A DNA stretch of 64,000 bases from Vreelandella neptunia (GCF_034479615.1 NZ_CP140255.1:3720001-3784000); one strand, 5' to 3'; counted from the stretch's first letter, positions 35,767-44,847 are shown. Made by a program: numbers and translations. The notes: generated by a model from the sequence alone, not told the origin.

Positions 35767-37095
35767 CTAATCGTGGCTTTTCCGCCCCACCCCTATGTAA
35801 CGCAGCCCCGCTTCTTCAACAGCACTTGGCGTGTACAAGTTACGCCCATCAATGACGACTTTTTCAGCCAGCTGGTCGGCTAGCCAATCAAAATCGACAC
35901 TGCGAAACTCTTTCCACTCGGTGCAGATAACCAAAGCATCAGCTCCTTTCACTGCCTGAATCCGATCTCCTGCCAGCATTAGGTCATCCCGCTCGCCATA
36001 AATGCGGCGGCACTCTGTCATGGCTTCAGGGTCGAACGCCTGCACCTTAGCGCCCGCTTGCCAGAGTGCTTCCATTAACGTGCGGCTAGGGGCTTCGCGC
36101 ATATCATCCGTGTTGGGTTTAAAGGCCAAGCCCCAAACAGCAATAGTCTTGCCACTTAGACTGCCTAGGTTGTCTTGCAGTTTTGTGAACAGGGTTTGCT
36201 TTTGACGCAAATTAACCGATTCGACGGCGCTGAGCAGTTCCGGCGTATAGCCTAGTTGACGCGCTGCCCGCTCTAATGCCTGGACATCTTTGGGGAAGCA
36301 AGAGCCACCATAACCGCAGCCAGGGTAGATAAAGTGGTAGCCAATACGTGGGTCGCTGCCAATCCCTCGGCGTACGTCTTCGACATCCACCTCGAGCCGT
36401 TCGGCAAGATTGGCGATCTCGTTCATAAAGCTGATTTTGGTGGCGAGCATGGCATTGGCAGCGTATTTGGTTAGCTCGGCAGCCCGCACGCTCATAAACA
36501 TCAACTTTTCGTGGTTGCGGTTGTAGGGGGCGTAGCACTCTTGCATATGCGCTTTCACCCGCTCGCTTTCTGTACCGACGATAATCCGCGCGCCACGAGT
36601 AAAGTCATCTATCGCTGCCCCCTCCTTCATAAACTCAGGGTTCGAACACACATCGAACGCGAGCGATACACCGCGTTGTTCGAGCACATCGCTGATAGCA
36701 GCGTGGACTTTTTCTGCAGTGCCCACCGGCACGGTAGACTTATCAATCACCAGCTTATAGCTATCCATATGCTGGCCAATCGTGCGCGCCACTTCTAGTA
36801 CATAGCGTAGGTCGGCACTGCCATCTTCGTCGGGCGGCGTTCCCACGGCAATAAACAGCAGTTCGCCATCGGCTACCGCCTGGGCAGCGTCAGCAGTAAA
36901 GCGTAAACGGCCAGCCGCCACGTTGTGGGCAACGATAGTGCTTAGCCCTGGCTCAAATATCGGCACCTCTCCGCCCTTAAGCTGATCAATTCGCTCAGCA
37001 TTAACATCCATACAGGTGACTTGATGACCAACATCGGCTAAGCAGGCGCCTGCGACAAGGCCGACATAACCGGTTCCGAATACACTGATATGCAT
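35767..37095 (-). CDS. ugd: UDP-glucose 6-dehydrogenase
   Basis: A 442-residue NAD-dependent enzyme that oxidises UDP-glucose to UDP-glucuronate in two steps. The N-terminal Rossmann motif is [18 protein letters not shown], and the substrate region has [14 protein letters not shown]. The catalytic cysteine lies in [16 protein letters not shown], and the C-terminal NAD domain has [16 protein letters not shown]. It supplies uronic acid for exopolysaccharide or LPS, or possibly sugar donors for glycosylation. It starts 173 nt from the divergent unknown gene at 37268 and lies upstream of the second fliD on the same strand. Confidence 0.95.
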   Translation of the reverse strand: MHISVFGTGYVGLVAGACLADVGHQVTCMDVNAERIDQLKGGEVPIFEPGLSTIVAHNVAAGRLRFTADAAQAVADGELLFIAVGTPPDEDGSADLRYVLEVARTIGQHMDSYKLVIDKSTVPVGTAEKVHAAISDVLEQRGVSLAFDVCSNPEFMKEGAAIDDFTRGARIIVGTESERVKAHMQECYAPYNRNHEKLMFMSVRAAELTKYAANAMLATKISFMNEIANLAERLEVDVEDVRRGIGSDPRIGYHFIYPGCGYGGSCFPKDVQALERAARQLGYTPELLSAVESVNLRQKQTLFTKLQDNLGSLSGKTIAVWGLAFKPNTDDMREAPSRTLMEALWQAGAKVQAFDPEAMTECRRIYGERDDLMLAGDRIQAVKGADALVICTEWKEFRSVDFDWLADQLAEKVVIDGRNLYTPSAVEEAGLRYIGVGRKSHD

Positions 37096-37187
37096 GACTT
37101 ATTAACTCGCTAAAATATATGGTAGCGAGCGTAGCACATTGACCCACCGTTGATGAGTTCAATAGTGGGGGACTCCCTCTAAATTAT

Positions 37188-37221
37188 AGACCTTGGTCTA
37201 ACATCGACCTTGGTTTATAAT
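37188..37221 (+). promoter_or_regulatory. Sigma-70 promoter with overlapping repeats, for the gene at 37268
   Basis: TTGGTC (37193-37198), 17 bp and TATAAT (37216-37221) form a strong sigma-70 promoter. The -35 lies inside the inverted repeat AGACCTTGGTCT (37188-37199), and GACCTTGGT occurs twice, 17 bp apart (37189 and 37206), so a repressor could bind across the promoter. Its position shows that the frame start at 37220 cannot be the real one. Confidence 0.75.
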
Positions 37222-37267
37222 GCGCTGCAACAAGCCCGATTTGGTGCTGACCGCTGGAGAACATGCA

Positions 37268-37609
37268 ATGACTCCCGAGCTTACGAAAGAACACGCTGCC
37301 CCCTCGTCACATGGGCTGTCGACTACTGCGAACGTTCAACGAAGCCTTCGTCAGTGTTTATCGATTGCCGCTGAGCTGCTCTATGACAATGGCCATGTGC
37401 TTGAAACCATTACCTTGCCCCAACGCGGTTTAGCGCACCGTGAATTGCTCACACTTTGTGCCGCAGCGCCCACCTGGGCAACCTGTCAGAAGGTCATGGA
37501 AGCCAGTGAAGCGGCCACTTTCAATGAGTATGGTCGCTTTGTTTTGACCCGTCTTGGTCGTGAAATAATGTTTGATATGTTTGGCCAGGGGGCTGCTGAT
37601 TGCGCTTAA
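37268..37609 (+). CDS. Unknown 113-residue protein
   Basis: I do not recognise the family. From the ATG at 37268 (GGAG ribosome site about nine bases upstream) the product is soluble and cysteine-containing, with no signal peptide or membrane segment. The middle part RSLRQCLSIAAELLYDNGHV and the end EYGRFVLTRLGREIMFDMFG look helical. The strong promoter with operator-like repeats and the clear start support a real, regulated gene. It is divergent from ugd and has no partner in the same direction. A DNA-binding or regulatory role is possible but not shown. Confidence 0.65.
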   Translation: MTPELTKEHAAPSSHGLSTTANVQRSLRQCLSIAAELLYDNGHVLETITLPQRGLAHRELLTLCAAAPTWATCQKVMEASEAATFNEYGRFVLTRLGREIMFDMFGQGAADCA

Positions 37610-37751
37610 CATCTGCTGCTGCCACGCATTGCTGATCAGAAGAGCGTATAAGAGACTTATAAAGGCTATTCGTTATCTGATGTGGATTTAAGATTGGTTG
37701 GCTATTTTTTATCTCACAGTTCCGATCGCAACCACTAAGCCAGCTATCTGT

Positions 37752-37865
37752 TGTGGGAGGCTGCGTCAGCGGTGGTTCGACACTTCGATGAAGAGTGCCG
37801 CAGGCATCCCCTTGACTTCATCCTGCTAATAGCCCAAACATTCGCGAGCTGAAGCTCCCTCCCAC
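37752..37865. repeat. Inverted pair of REP-like elements
   Basis: GCGAGCTGAAGCTCCCTCCC at 37844 repeats the core of the 56-bp units at 32486-32616. A sequence at 37752-37770 reads as a diverged copy in the opposite orientation. Paired, opposed REP sequences between genes are typical of BIMEs spread by REP-associated (RAYT) transposases; none is encoded in this window. Confidence 0.55.
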
Positions 37866-37924
37866 GGGAGTTACACTCATGCTGGCAGAGTTAATTCCAC
37901 ACTGAGCGACGAAAAGCCCTTATA

Positions 37925-37961
37925 AAAAACCGCCCACAAGCAAGCGCTTCGGGCGGTTTTT
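37925..37961. terminator. Terminator-like hairpin with A and T tracts
   Basis: AAAAACCGCCC and GGGCGGTTTTT are complementary over 11 bp around a 15-nt loop that includes a smaller AAGC/GCTT pairing. It is bidirectional in form and lies between the plus-strand gene at 37268 and the minus-strand 24-residue ORF. Confidence 0.75.
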
Positions 37962-38017
37962 GTTGCGCGGGCTTATTTGCTAAAGCCTAGCTCTATAGAG
38001 TCTATGTTCTATATCGC

Positions 38018-38092
38018 TTAGCGCAGGCCTAGCATCGACAGAATGAACAGCACAACCACGATCAGACCAATAATGTAGATAATATTACGCAT
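38018..38092 (-). CDS. 24-residue single-helix membrane peptide
   Basis: ATG at 38092 preceded by AAGGAG with seven-base spacing; the product MRNIIYIIGLIVVVLFILSM plus LGLR has one hydrophobic helix flanked by Arg at each end. Very short proteins of this form are found next to stress or envelope genes in related genera. The good ribosome site and clean codons support a real gene, although its function is unknown. Confidence 0.7.
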   Translation of the reverse strand: MRNIIYIIGLIVVVLFILSMLGLR

Positions 38093-38247
38093 AGGGCGCT
38101 CCTTGCTTATTGCGTTTTAGAGAAATCAAAGGCTTGCTTACCCATGAGCCAACACACCCATCCTAGCAGGCTTTTTCTGCTTTTGCGTAATGTGGCTGCA
38201 TCTCCCTCTTAGAAAGTGGCTGTATTAGCGTGGCCGCATTGATAGCG

Positions 38248-38812
38248 TTATCCGAGACGCTGGCGTTTCTCGTCGAATGCTCGCTGAATCATTTTCTGCT
38301 GCTTTGCATCGATTTCTAATTCTCGGCAAAGGAATGACCATTCGGATAGAGCATCAAGGGTTTGCTCAATATAGAGATCCGGGGTTAAGTACCTGAAAGG
38401 GGCGCAAACCTGTTTGAGCTTTTTACGTGTAGCCAGGCCTGCCCCACTGAAAGATGTTGTATGCTCATCTGCATAGCCCCGGACAGGGGAATAAGTCAGG
38501 TCGTAAGCAGGAGCTAGTGTCCATCGACCTTGGTCATACAAAAAAGCGAAGTTCTTAGCGTGGTCATCGTGATAGCAGCATTCCCCAGCCATCAGGCAGC
38601 GAGTCAGCAAATGCTCCCGGTAGACCAGCAAAAAGAAGTGGATCCAGCGCCTTCTGTGGTTGGGTAGTAAAACCCATGTTCAGAGGCGACAAATTGAAGC
38701 CTTCCGCCACCCAATGAGGGTGGTAGGCAAAGTAGATGCCCTGTCGGCTAGCGACCAGCTCCCCCACAGGATTACCCGCTAACAGCACCTCTACGCTGTT
38801 GATACGCTTCAT
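38248..38812 (-). pseudogene. hipA: hipA relic with internal deletion and frameshift
   Basis: The first frame (from the ATG at 38812) encodes a HipA N-terminal domain, MKRINSVEVLLAGNPVGELV to GAFADSLPDGWGMLLSR, and stops at 38564. A second frame continues with the HipA C-terminal part, CCYHDDHAKNFAFLYDQGRW, APAYDLTYSP and the helical end. Intact HipA-like kinases have ~400-440 residues, so about 200 central residues, including most of the kinase lobe, are gone. The gene begins in a 4-nt overlap with the HipB-like gene. A Ser/Thr kinase toxin activity is therefore unlikely. A rearranged sequence or assembly error cannot be excluded. Confidence 0.8.
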
Positions 38813-39105
38813 TTTCGCCCCCGGGTACGCCCCGTCTGCTTGATCTCTTCAAGTGAGACGGGGTGTTCCTGCTCGAATAGCTCGGCAATTTGGCGTGTGG
38901 CGCCCAGCGCTGTGGCAATGAGCACTAGACCATCGAGAGTTATTTGCCCACTGGATTCGAATCGTTTAATGGTGGACTCGGAAACACCTGCCATCTGCGC
39001 CAAGGTTTTACGGGAAAGGTTCTGCGCCAGTCGCGCTTCTCGTGCATTGGCACCGACCTGCTGGGACAGTTCGCCAGGAGCAAGTAGAGAGTGAGTCAGG
39101 GCCAT
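38809..39105 (-). CDS. hipB: HipB-like antitoxin, XRE-family DNA-binding protein
   Basis: A 98-residue protein with a Cro/CI-type helix-turn-helix (LSRKTLAQMAGVSESTIKRF, about residues 30-50) and a basic C-terminal tail (TGRTRGRK). It overlaps the following hipA relic by 4 nt (ATGA), the standard arrangement of hipBA operons, where HipB neutralises HipA and represses the operon. Its frame is intact although the toxin is broken. It may still act as a repressor, or be a relic losing selection. Confidence 0.85.
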   Translation of the reverse strand: MALTHSLLAPGELSQQVGANAREARLAQNLSRKTLAQMAGVSESTIKRFESSGQITLDGLVLIATALGATRQIAELFEQEHPVSLEEIKQTGRTRGRK

Positions 39106-39311
39106 AGAAAACCTCTAAATAATGGCTCATTTATAACCCACTATATACTGAAAATGACCATAAAAGTCCAAATATGAACCTTAAAACCTCAGAAACATGG
39201 CCCCAGACTCAGAAAGTACTACCTGATCTTACTTCTAGCGAGTATCGGTTGTGGAACCTCAGCCACTTCTACACCTCGAACCTTTGCCACTTACTTGCCT
39301 AAGGTGTTGCG

Positions 39312-40334
39312 ATGCGCGCTACTGCTTTGCTTGTTTCGTTTGCTGTTACTTCGCTATTACCCGCCACCTATGCAGCCGCTAATGAGCCTTCTACAAACGC
39401 ACTTCAGATACTAGACCAGCAAACCGGCCAGCTTGAACGCGTACACAGCGTGGTGGTGGCCTACGACGGTGAGATTATCCACGAACTTCACCAGGGTGGG
39501 CCGGGAGTGGCCTCACCTGCGAACATTAAATCGCTGTCGAAAACGGTGCTGGCTGCCATTACTGGGGCGGCGATTGAAGCAGGCATCATTGAATCAACTG
39601 ATCAACCCATGGTGGAGCTGTTTGGCGAACATCTACCTAGCGGTATTGATCCACAAGTTGGGGACATTACCGTGGCCCACCTGCTCGCCCAGCAGGCGGG
39701 GCTTGAGCGCACTTCTGGCAGCAACTATGGCGCCTGGGTGGCCAGCGCCAACTGGGTGAACGATGCGATGACGCGCCCATTCGTCGATGAGCCGGGTGGG
39801 CAGATGCTCTACTCCACCGGCACCAGCCATCTACTTTCCGCTGCGCTCACCCACGCCAGCGGCGAAACGACCCATTCCCTTGCCCAGCGCCTATTGGGAG
39901 ATCCGCTTAATATCACCATTCGCCCCTGGCTACGCGACCCGCAAGGGATCTATTTTGGCGGCAATGATATGCAGCTCTCACCACGGGCATTGATTGAGGT
40001 GGGCGAGCTGTATCGGAATGATGGCATTGTGGTTAATGGGGCAGGAGACGAGCAGCGCGTTCTGCCTGAAGGTTGGGTAGAAGAGTCGTGGCAGCCGCGC
40101 GGTACATCGCGCTGGACTGGCGACGGATACGGCTTTGGTTGGTTTATTACTCAGTTGGCAGGCGAAGATGTGTACTACGGGCGTGGCTACGGCGGTCAGG
40201 CGCTTTATGTTATTCCAGAACGGGAGATGACCGTAGTGATCACCTCAGACCCTAACCCACCCTCGCCGGGTGGGCAGTTCCAACAGCGGTTAAACAGACT
40301 GGTAGACGGTTTGTTAGCTGAAAATGACGAGTAG
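39312..40334 (+). CDS. Secreted serine hydrolase, beta-lactamase class C family
   Basis: A 340-residue exported protein with a signal peptide (VSFAVTSLLPATYAAA). The nucleophile motif SxxK is seen as KSLSKTVLAA near residue 77; the second motif region reads MLYSTGTSH (Tyr retained, Asn not), and the C-terminal KTG equivalent is GYGGQALY. This pattern fits esterase, D-aminopeptidase or 6-aminohexanoate-dimer hydrolase-like members rather than true beta-lactamases. An AGGT ribosome site precedes the ATG. It runs alone, convergent with the yqhA-type gene 11 nt away. Substrate unknown. Confidence 0.8.
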   Translation: MRATALLVSFAVTSLLPATYAAANEPSTNALQILDQQTGQLERVHSVVVAYDGEIIHELHQGGPGVASPANIKSLSKTVLAAITGAAIEAGIIESTDQPMVELFGEHLPSGIDPQVGDITVAHLLAQQAGLERTSGSNYGAWVASANWVNDAMTRPFVDEPGGQMLYSTGTSHLLSAALTHASGETTHSLAQRLLGDPLNITIRPWLRDPQGIYFGGNDMQLSPRALIEVGELYRNDGIVVNGAGDEQRVLPEGWVEESWQPRGTSRWTGDGYGFGWFITQLAGEDVYYGRGYGGQALYVIPEREMTVVITSDPNPPSPGGQFQQRLNRLVDGLLAENDE

Positions 40335-40345
40335 CACAGGCACGC

Positions 40346-40906
40346 TTACTCGCCTTTGTGGCCTAGGCTCATTAAATAGAGCGCGGCCGCCAGCGCCAAT
40401 ACTGAAAGGGCTAAATAGATAGCTTCCAGGGGCGTGGCAAAACGGATATCTACCACGGCGCGGAAAAACTCAATAATCACCGCCAGAATCACCACCCGGG
40501 CGATTTTATCTTTCAGTTGGTCTAATGAGGCGACATTAAAGGGATGGCGCAAATTACTCTCTTCAGCCTGATCAATGCGGGAGACAAACAGCCGGTAAAC
40601 ACCTAAGCCGAAAATCAGCAATACGATCGCAATCAGATAGATATCCACGGCAATGATGATATCCGGCACCAGGCTGTCGTGAATGTCCTGGGTGCCACCC
40701 AGTAGGTAGTATCCCATCACATCAGCGACTACCTTGAAAATGTCCACGGTACCGACGATAAACAGCATCAACGAACCCAATAAGCTGGGTACGACCGCCA
40801 ACATCACCAAAAAGCGCGAATTCCACAGCGCCGTTTCAATGCGCCGCTCCCAGTGGTGCTGGCTCTCTGGGGGTTTAGGCGGCGGCGTTGAAACCGGATC
40901 AGACAT
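40346..40906 (-). CDS. YqhA/UPF0114 family membrane protein
   Basis: The 186-residue protein has a proline-rich cytoplasmic N-terminus and four transmembrane segments: FLVMLAVVPSLLGSLMLFIVG, IIIAVDIYLIAIVLLIFGLG, VVILAVIIEFFRAVV and AIYLALSVLALAAALYL. The conserved block FNVASLDQLKDKIARVVI identifies the family. Function unknown. A clear AAGGAG ribosome site precedes the ATG. It follows the ExoD-like gene by 31 nt and may share its operon. Confidence 0.85.
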   Translation of the reverse strand: MSDPVSTPPPKPPESQHHWERRIETALWNSRFLVMLAVVPSLLGSLMLFIVGTVDIFKVVADVMGYYLLGGTQDIHDSLVPDIIIAVDIYLIAIVLLIFGLGVYRLFVSRIDQAEESNLRHPFNVASLDQLKDKIARVVILAVIIEFFRAVVDIRFATPLEAIYLALSVLALAAALYLMSLGHKGE

Positions 40907-40937
40907 GCCGATACTCCTTTTGTTATCTCAGGTTTTG

Positions 40938-41531
40938 TTATATCAGGCTCATCGTAATGAAGGCGCAGGTGGCGCCGAACAGCACGAACCCCAGCAGTAG
41001 CACGATACCATCACGGGCAACCAAGCCTAACCCTAACAGGGTAAGCGCAAGCCCCGCCCCGTTGGCCGAAAAGGGAATAAACTCCATCGGCGGCATGGCC
41101 AAGGCAATCAATAAACACACCACGGCTGTTACCCGAATACCGATATAGCCCGTCAGCCAAGGTAACCGTACCCGCAATAGCCCATCTATCCAGCGGGCAG
41201 GCTTTTTCATCAGCTGAATGCCTTTATCGAACTTTTGCTGGGAAATCGAACGCTTCAGCAGCCAGCCGGGCAACCAAAATGCTTCACTCCCCGCTAGCAG
41301 CTGTACGGAAACCAACAGTACCAGCGCAGCCATTAACGTCGGCATGCCGGGTATATCACCGATAATGGGGGTGAGCGTAATGATCCCAGCGACCAACAGC
41401 AGCGGCCCAAACGAGCGCCGTCCAACGGCGTGAACAACATCGTCAACGCTGACCCGCGAAGCATCCTGCTCCATATGCTCAATCGAGCTGATTAGATCCA
41501 TTAAATTCGAGTCTTCGTTACGGTTATGCAT
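40938..41531 (-). CDS. ExoD-family membrane protein
   Basis: A 197-residue inner membrane protein with the ExoD pattern: a short cytoplasmic start, the RSFGPLLLVAGIITLTPIIGDIPGMPTLMAALVLL block and the FWLPGWLLKRSIS motif, then more helices. ExoD was described in Sinorhizobium as affecting exopolysaccharide and alkali tolerance; the biochemical role remains open. The ATG lies within the last 8 nt of the TerB-like gene, so the two are coupled. Confidence 0.85.
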   Translation of the reverse strand: MHNRNEDSNLMDLISSIEHMEQDASRVSVDDVVHAVGRRSFGPLLLVAGIITLTPIIGDIPGMPTLMAALVLLVSVQLLAGSEAFWLPGWLLKRSISQQKFDKGIQLMKKPARWIDGLLRVRLPWLTGYIGIRVTAVVCLLIALAMPPMEFIPFSANGAGLALTLLGLGLVARDGIVLLLGFVLFGATCAFITMSLI

Positions 41532-41988
41532 CGGGTTTATTGCGCTCCTCTACCTGCAGTTTGGTACGGATAAAATCGCTATGGCTAACATGCAGTAAGT
41601 CTGCCAAACGACGAATACGGTGTTCTTCTAAAGGGTCAACGTTGCCGTCGGCCCAGGCCAGTTGCCACATCTGCGCGACCAGCTCACAGCGCTGATCGTA
41701 GTTATAGTGCTCTTTGATCAAGCTAACAAACTGGTAGTGATCGACGGCATCATCTACTTCGGCTTGCGCCAGCGCCATTAACTCGTCCACATCGCTTGCG
41801 CTTAGACGATAGCGCTCAGTTAGCATACTACGCAGCGCGGCAAGCTCTTCGTCGGTGTTTTCGTAGTCGGCGCGAACGATTTCACACAGCAGCGCGGCAG
41901 TGGCCAGCTCCAACGTGAGCGTTTGATTTTCGCGCTGCTCGGGTTGCGCCAGGGTGCGCTGGAAGAAATCACTAATGGCGTTCAGCAT
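41524..41988 (-). CDS. TerB-family (tellurite resistance-like) protein
   Basis: A 154-residue soluble acidic protein of the TerB/DjlA-like helical family. Its repeats ELATAALLCEIVRADYENTDEE and LVAQMWQLAWADGNVDPLEE match the metal-binding TerB motif (acidic residues after A-D). It lacks a DnaJ domain and a membrane anchor. A GGAG ribosome site precedes the ATG. It overlaps the ExoD-like gene by 8 nt. No ter cluster is around it, so tellurite resistance should not be assumed. Confidence 0.8.
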   Translation of the reverse strand: MLNAISDFFQRTLAQPEQRENQTLTLELATAALLCEIVRADYENTDEELAALRSMLTERYRLSASDVDELMALAQAEVDDAVDHYQFVSLIKEHYNYDQRCELVAQMWQLAWADGNVDPLEEHRIRRLADLLHVSHSDFIRTKLQVEERNKPDA

Positions 41989-42024
41989 AGGGGGCTCCTA
42001 GGTAGCTACAGCGTCGTCCTTACC

Positions 42025-43038
42025 TCAATCCTTCTTGGTAAGCTGCTCTCTTAACTGCTTGGGCACTTGCTTGATAATCAAGCGATCCTGAGTGGCGTCG
42101 TATTCGATGCTAGAACCCAGCAGGTGCGAATCAAAACTAATAGAGACGCCACCCGCTCGGCCGGTAAAGCGGCGGAACTGACTCAAGGTGCGTTTATCAG
42201 GGGGTATCTCCGGCGAGAGCCCGTAATCGGCGTTGCGAATATGGTCGTAAAACGCTTTCGGCTGCTGTTCGTCCACCAATCCCGAAAGCTCTTCCAGCGT
42301 CATTGGCTCGCCGCGGCGCAGCTGTTCATTGGCGTAATCCACCAGCGTGTCGGTTTTTTCACGACTCACCTCGTCGTCGTAATCCTCTTTCTCAACGTAG
42401 TCGCTAAACGCTTTCAGCAGCGTGCGGGTTTCTGCCGGGGCATCGACGCCCTCTTCCATACCCAGCAATGCCACCAAGCCCTCGGCGAGTTTTTTACCGC
42501 CGCGATCTTTAAGGAACGAGACATACTGGGCACTGGGTGCCTCGCTCTGCCATTGGGTAAGGTTGATACGCGCCGCCAGGGTAAGCTGGCCGGTGTTGAG
42601 CTGGGCAGCAGGCACCGCGTGGTGACCCTCATTAATGCCAATCCCTTCGCGCTGGTGCACCAATGCCATCAGCAGCGTTTCAGTATCGCCCTGGCGCTGG
42701 TGGCTGAACACTAAGTAACCACTTACTGACAGCTGCTCCTGAAGCTGCTTGGCGAGCCTTTCGGCCAGCGCAACAGAAAGCTCAGCAAAGCTTTTATCAC
42801 CCGCCAAATAGTCGCGCAGCCACATGGCCAGGGGCCCTGCCTGTTCGCCCTCTTCGGCAAAGCGCCCCCAGCCTTTGGGCTTGGTGTTGTAGGTGTCGTT
42901 AAGCGCACCCACCAGGCTCGCCATCACCGAATCGTCACTGGGCGCTGCCTGCTCTGATTGGGGCGCGGCGGTTAGGGTTAGGCGCTCACCGTCAAGCGTC
43001 GGATCGAGGCGGTGCACAATACTTTGCAGTAGTGGCAT
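42025..43038 (-). CDS. yejK: Nucleoid-associated protein YejK (NdpA family)
   Basis: A 337-residue protein of the NdpA/YejK family, recognised by LLKAFSDYVEKEDYDDE, the SREKTDTLVDYANEQLRRGE segment and the ending RFTGRAGGVSISFDSHLLGS. E. coli YejK is found on the nucleoid and interacts with topoisomerase IV. The N-terminal ~50 residues have no basic DNA-binding motif that I can see; the protein is acidic. It lies 36 nt upstream of the TerB-like gene and 32 nt after the ABC permease on the same strand. Confidence 0.85.
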   Translation of the reverse strand: MPLLQSIVHRLDPTLDGERLTLTAAPQSEQAAPSDDSVMASLVGALNDTYNTKPKGWGRFAEEGEQAGPLAMWLRDYLAGDKSFAELSVALAERLAKQLQEQLSVSGYLVFSHQRQGDTETLLMALVHQREGIGINEGHHAVPAAQLNTGQLTLAARINLTQWQSEAPSAQYVSFLKDRGGKKLAEGLVALLGMEEGVDAPAETRTLLKAFSDYVEKEDYDDEVSREKTDTLVDYANEQLRRGEPMTLEELSGLVDEQQPKAFYDHIRNADYGLSPEIPPDKRTLSQFRRFTGRAGGVSISFDSHLLGSSIEYDATQDRLIIKQVPKQLREQLTKKD

Positions 43039-43070
43039 AAAGGTCTACTAGCTTCCAGGGTTTAAAAAAA

Positions 43071-43832
43071 TCAGGGTTTAAGGCGGTAACCGGTACGGAA
43101 AATCCAGCCAATGGCGACCAGGCAAGCCGCGAGAAAGAGGGCAATCATGCCCACACTCGCGGCAAGGCTTACATCGCTGATACCGTAAAAACTCCAGCGA
43201 AAGCCGCTCACCAGGTACACCACGGGGTTAGCCAACGTGATGGTTTGCCAGAACGGCGGCAGCATATCGATGGAGTAGAAGCTGCCCCCTAAAAAGGTCA
43301 GCGGGGTAATCACTAGCAGCGGCACCAGCTGTAGCCGGTCAAAGCCATCGGCCCAGATGCCGATGATAAAACCCAGCAGGCTAAAGGTGACGGCGGTTAG
43401 CACCAGGAAGGTCAGCATCCAGAACGGGTGGGCTATTTCCAGCGGTACAAACAAGCCCGAGGTAGCCAAAATAATCAGCCCCAGCAGAATCGATTTCGAA
43501 GCCGCCGCTCCCACGTAGCCGATCACAATCTCTAAATGCGAGATAGGCGCCGACAGCAGCTCGTAAATACTGCCGGAAAACTTGGGGAAGAAAATGCCGA
43601 AAGAGGCGTTTGAGACGCTCTGGGTGAGCAACATCAGCATAATCAGACCCGGCACAATAAAGGCGCCGTAGCTAACCCCGTTGACCTCACTGATTCGCGA
43701 GCCAATCGCGGCACCAAAGACGACGAAGTAAAGCGACGTGGAGATGACCGGCGAGACAATACTTTGCAGTAGCGTGCGGCGCGTGCGCGCCATTTCCGCC
43801 ATATAGATAGCGCGAACGGGATGCAGGTTCAT
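43071..43832 (-). CDS. ABC-2 type export permease, YadH-like
   Basis: A 253-residue membrane protein with six predicted helices of the ABC-2 permease family. It starts [20 protein letters not shown] and includes [21 protein letters not shown] and [20 protein letters not shown], blocks shared with YadH. It overlaps the upstream ATPase by 4 nt, so the two are a pair. YadGH exports an unknown compound; the only supportable statement is export or flippase-like action across the inner membrane. Confidence 0.88.
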   Translation of the reverse strand: MNLHPVRAIYMAEMARTRRTLLQSIVSPVISTSLYFVVFGAAIGSRISEVNGVSYGAFIVPGLIMLMLLTQSVSNASFGIFFPKFSGSIYELLSAPISHLEIVIGYVGAAASKSILLGLIILATSGLFVPLEIAHPFWMLTFLVLTAVTFSLLGFIIGIWADGFDRLQLVPLLVITPLTFLGGSFYSIDMLPPFWQTITLANPVVYLVSGFRWSFYGISDVSLAASVGMIALFLAACLVAIGWIFRTGYRLKP

Positions 43833-44764
43833 GCTCGCTCCTTAACCAAATCAACAAAAATATCTTCAAGCGAGCTTTGCCGAGTATTCAGATCTTTAAA
43901 GGTGACGCCCTCTCGCTCAAGTGCGGTCAATAGCTCCGAAATCGCGTGACCGTCCTCTTCCTGGCTACCGTCGTAGGTATAGATCAGCTCATGCCCTTCA
44001 GCGGCCAGGCTTAGCTCAAAGCGCTGCAGGTTTGCAGGTATCTCTGTCAGCGGGCTGTGCAGGTTCAGGGTTAGCTGTTTGCTGCCCAGTTTGCTCATTA
44101 ACGCCGCTTTTCCTTCCACCAGCACCAGCTCACCGCGATTGATAACGCCGATGCGGTCGGCCATCTCTTCGGCTTCTTCGATGTAGTGGGTGGTTAAAAT
44201 AATCGTCACGCCGTTATCGCGTAGCTGGCGCACGACTTCCCACATATCCCGGCGCAGTTCAACGTCGACCCCTGCGGTGGGCTCATCCAGAAACAGTATG
44301 CGCGGCTCGTGGGAGAGCGCTTTGGCGATTAGCACACGGCGCTTCATGCCACCCGAGAGTGTCATCAAGCGGTTGTTGCGCTTATCCCAAAGCGCCAGCG
44401 ACTTGAGCACTTTTTCGATATGCGCAGGATTGGGCGCTTTGCCAAACAGACCACGGCTGAAACTGACGGTGTTCCAGACGGTTTCAAACGCTTCGTTGGT
44501 CAACTCTTGGGGTACTAGCCCAATACGCTCACGGGCTTGACGGTAGTGGGTAATATTATCGAAACCGTCTACCAACACATGACCCGCGGTGGGATTAACC
44601 AATCCGCAAACCACACTAATCAGCGTGGTTTTACCCGCCCCATTGGGGCCAAGCAGAGCAAATATCTCGCCGCGCTGGATAGTTAAATCGATATGGGTCA
44701 ACGCCTGAAAGCCACCCTCGTAGGTTTTGTTCAGGCCGTTAATCGTAATAATCGGGTCGTTCAA
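43829..44764 (-). CDS. ABC exporter ATPase, YadG-like (TTG start)
   Basis: A 311-residue ATPase: Walker [12 protein letters not shown], signature [20 protein letters not shown], Walker [15 protein letters not shown] and the H-loop [16 protein letters not shown], as in YadG and CcmA-type ATPases. It has a C-terminal extension of ~70 residues, usual in this group. The start is TTG at 44764 with a GAGGAG ribosome site six bases before it; no better ATG exists. A strong hairpin ends right at that ribosome site. It ends in a 4-nt overlap with the permease. Confidence 0.9.
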   Translation of the reverse strand: MNDPIITINGLNKTYEGGFQALTHIDLTIQRGEIFALLGPNGAGKTTLISVVCGLVNPTAGHVLVDGFDNITHYRQARERIGLVPQELTNEAFETVWNTVSFSRGLFGKAPNPAHIEKVLKSLALWDKRNNRLMTLSGGMKRRVLIAKALSHEPRILFLDEPTAGVDVELRRDMWEVVRQLRDNGVTIILTTHYIEEAEEMADRIGVINRGELVLVEGKAALMSKLGSKQLTLNLHSPLTEIPANLQRFELSLAAEGHELIYTYDGSQEEDGHAISELLTALEREGVTFKDLNTRQSSLEDIFVDLVKERA

Positions 44765-44777
44765 GGCGTACTCCTCA

Positions 44778-44801
44778 CGTTGCGGTCGAATGACCGCAAC
44801 G
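44778..44801 (-). promoter_or_regulatory. Hairpin just upstream of the YadG-like ribosome site
   Basis: CGTTGCGGTC and GACCGCAACG form a 10-bp stem with a 4-nt loop. Its 3-prime end touches the GAGGAG ribosome site of the TTG-started ATPase gene. It lacks a T tract, so it is more likely an mRNA structure affecting translation or processing than a terminator of the ppiC gene. Confidence 0.5.
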
Positions 44802-44847
44802 CTTGACGGCCTTTTAGGCGCAATTAAGAGCGTTTGGTTAGGAAAAG

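Larger units (their letters stand above)
37610..38017. other. Intergenic region with REP-like pair and terminator
   Basis: No gene is supported in these ~400 bp. They hold one REP-like core (37844-37865), a probable inverted copy (37752-37770, TGTGGGAGGCTGCGTCAGC) and a terminator-like hairpin at 37925-37961. Confidence 0.6.

Noticed and set aside
37220-37267. Earlier start for the unknown 113-residue protein
   Set aside because: The ATG overlaps the -10 box TATAAT; the downstream ATG at 37268 has a GGAG site.
41524-41988. Tellurite resistance function for the TerB-like gene
   Set aside because: No other ter genes nearby; only the TerB-like fold is supported.
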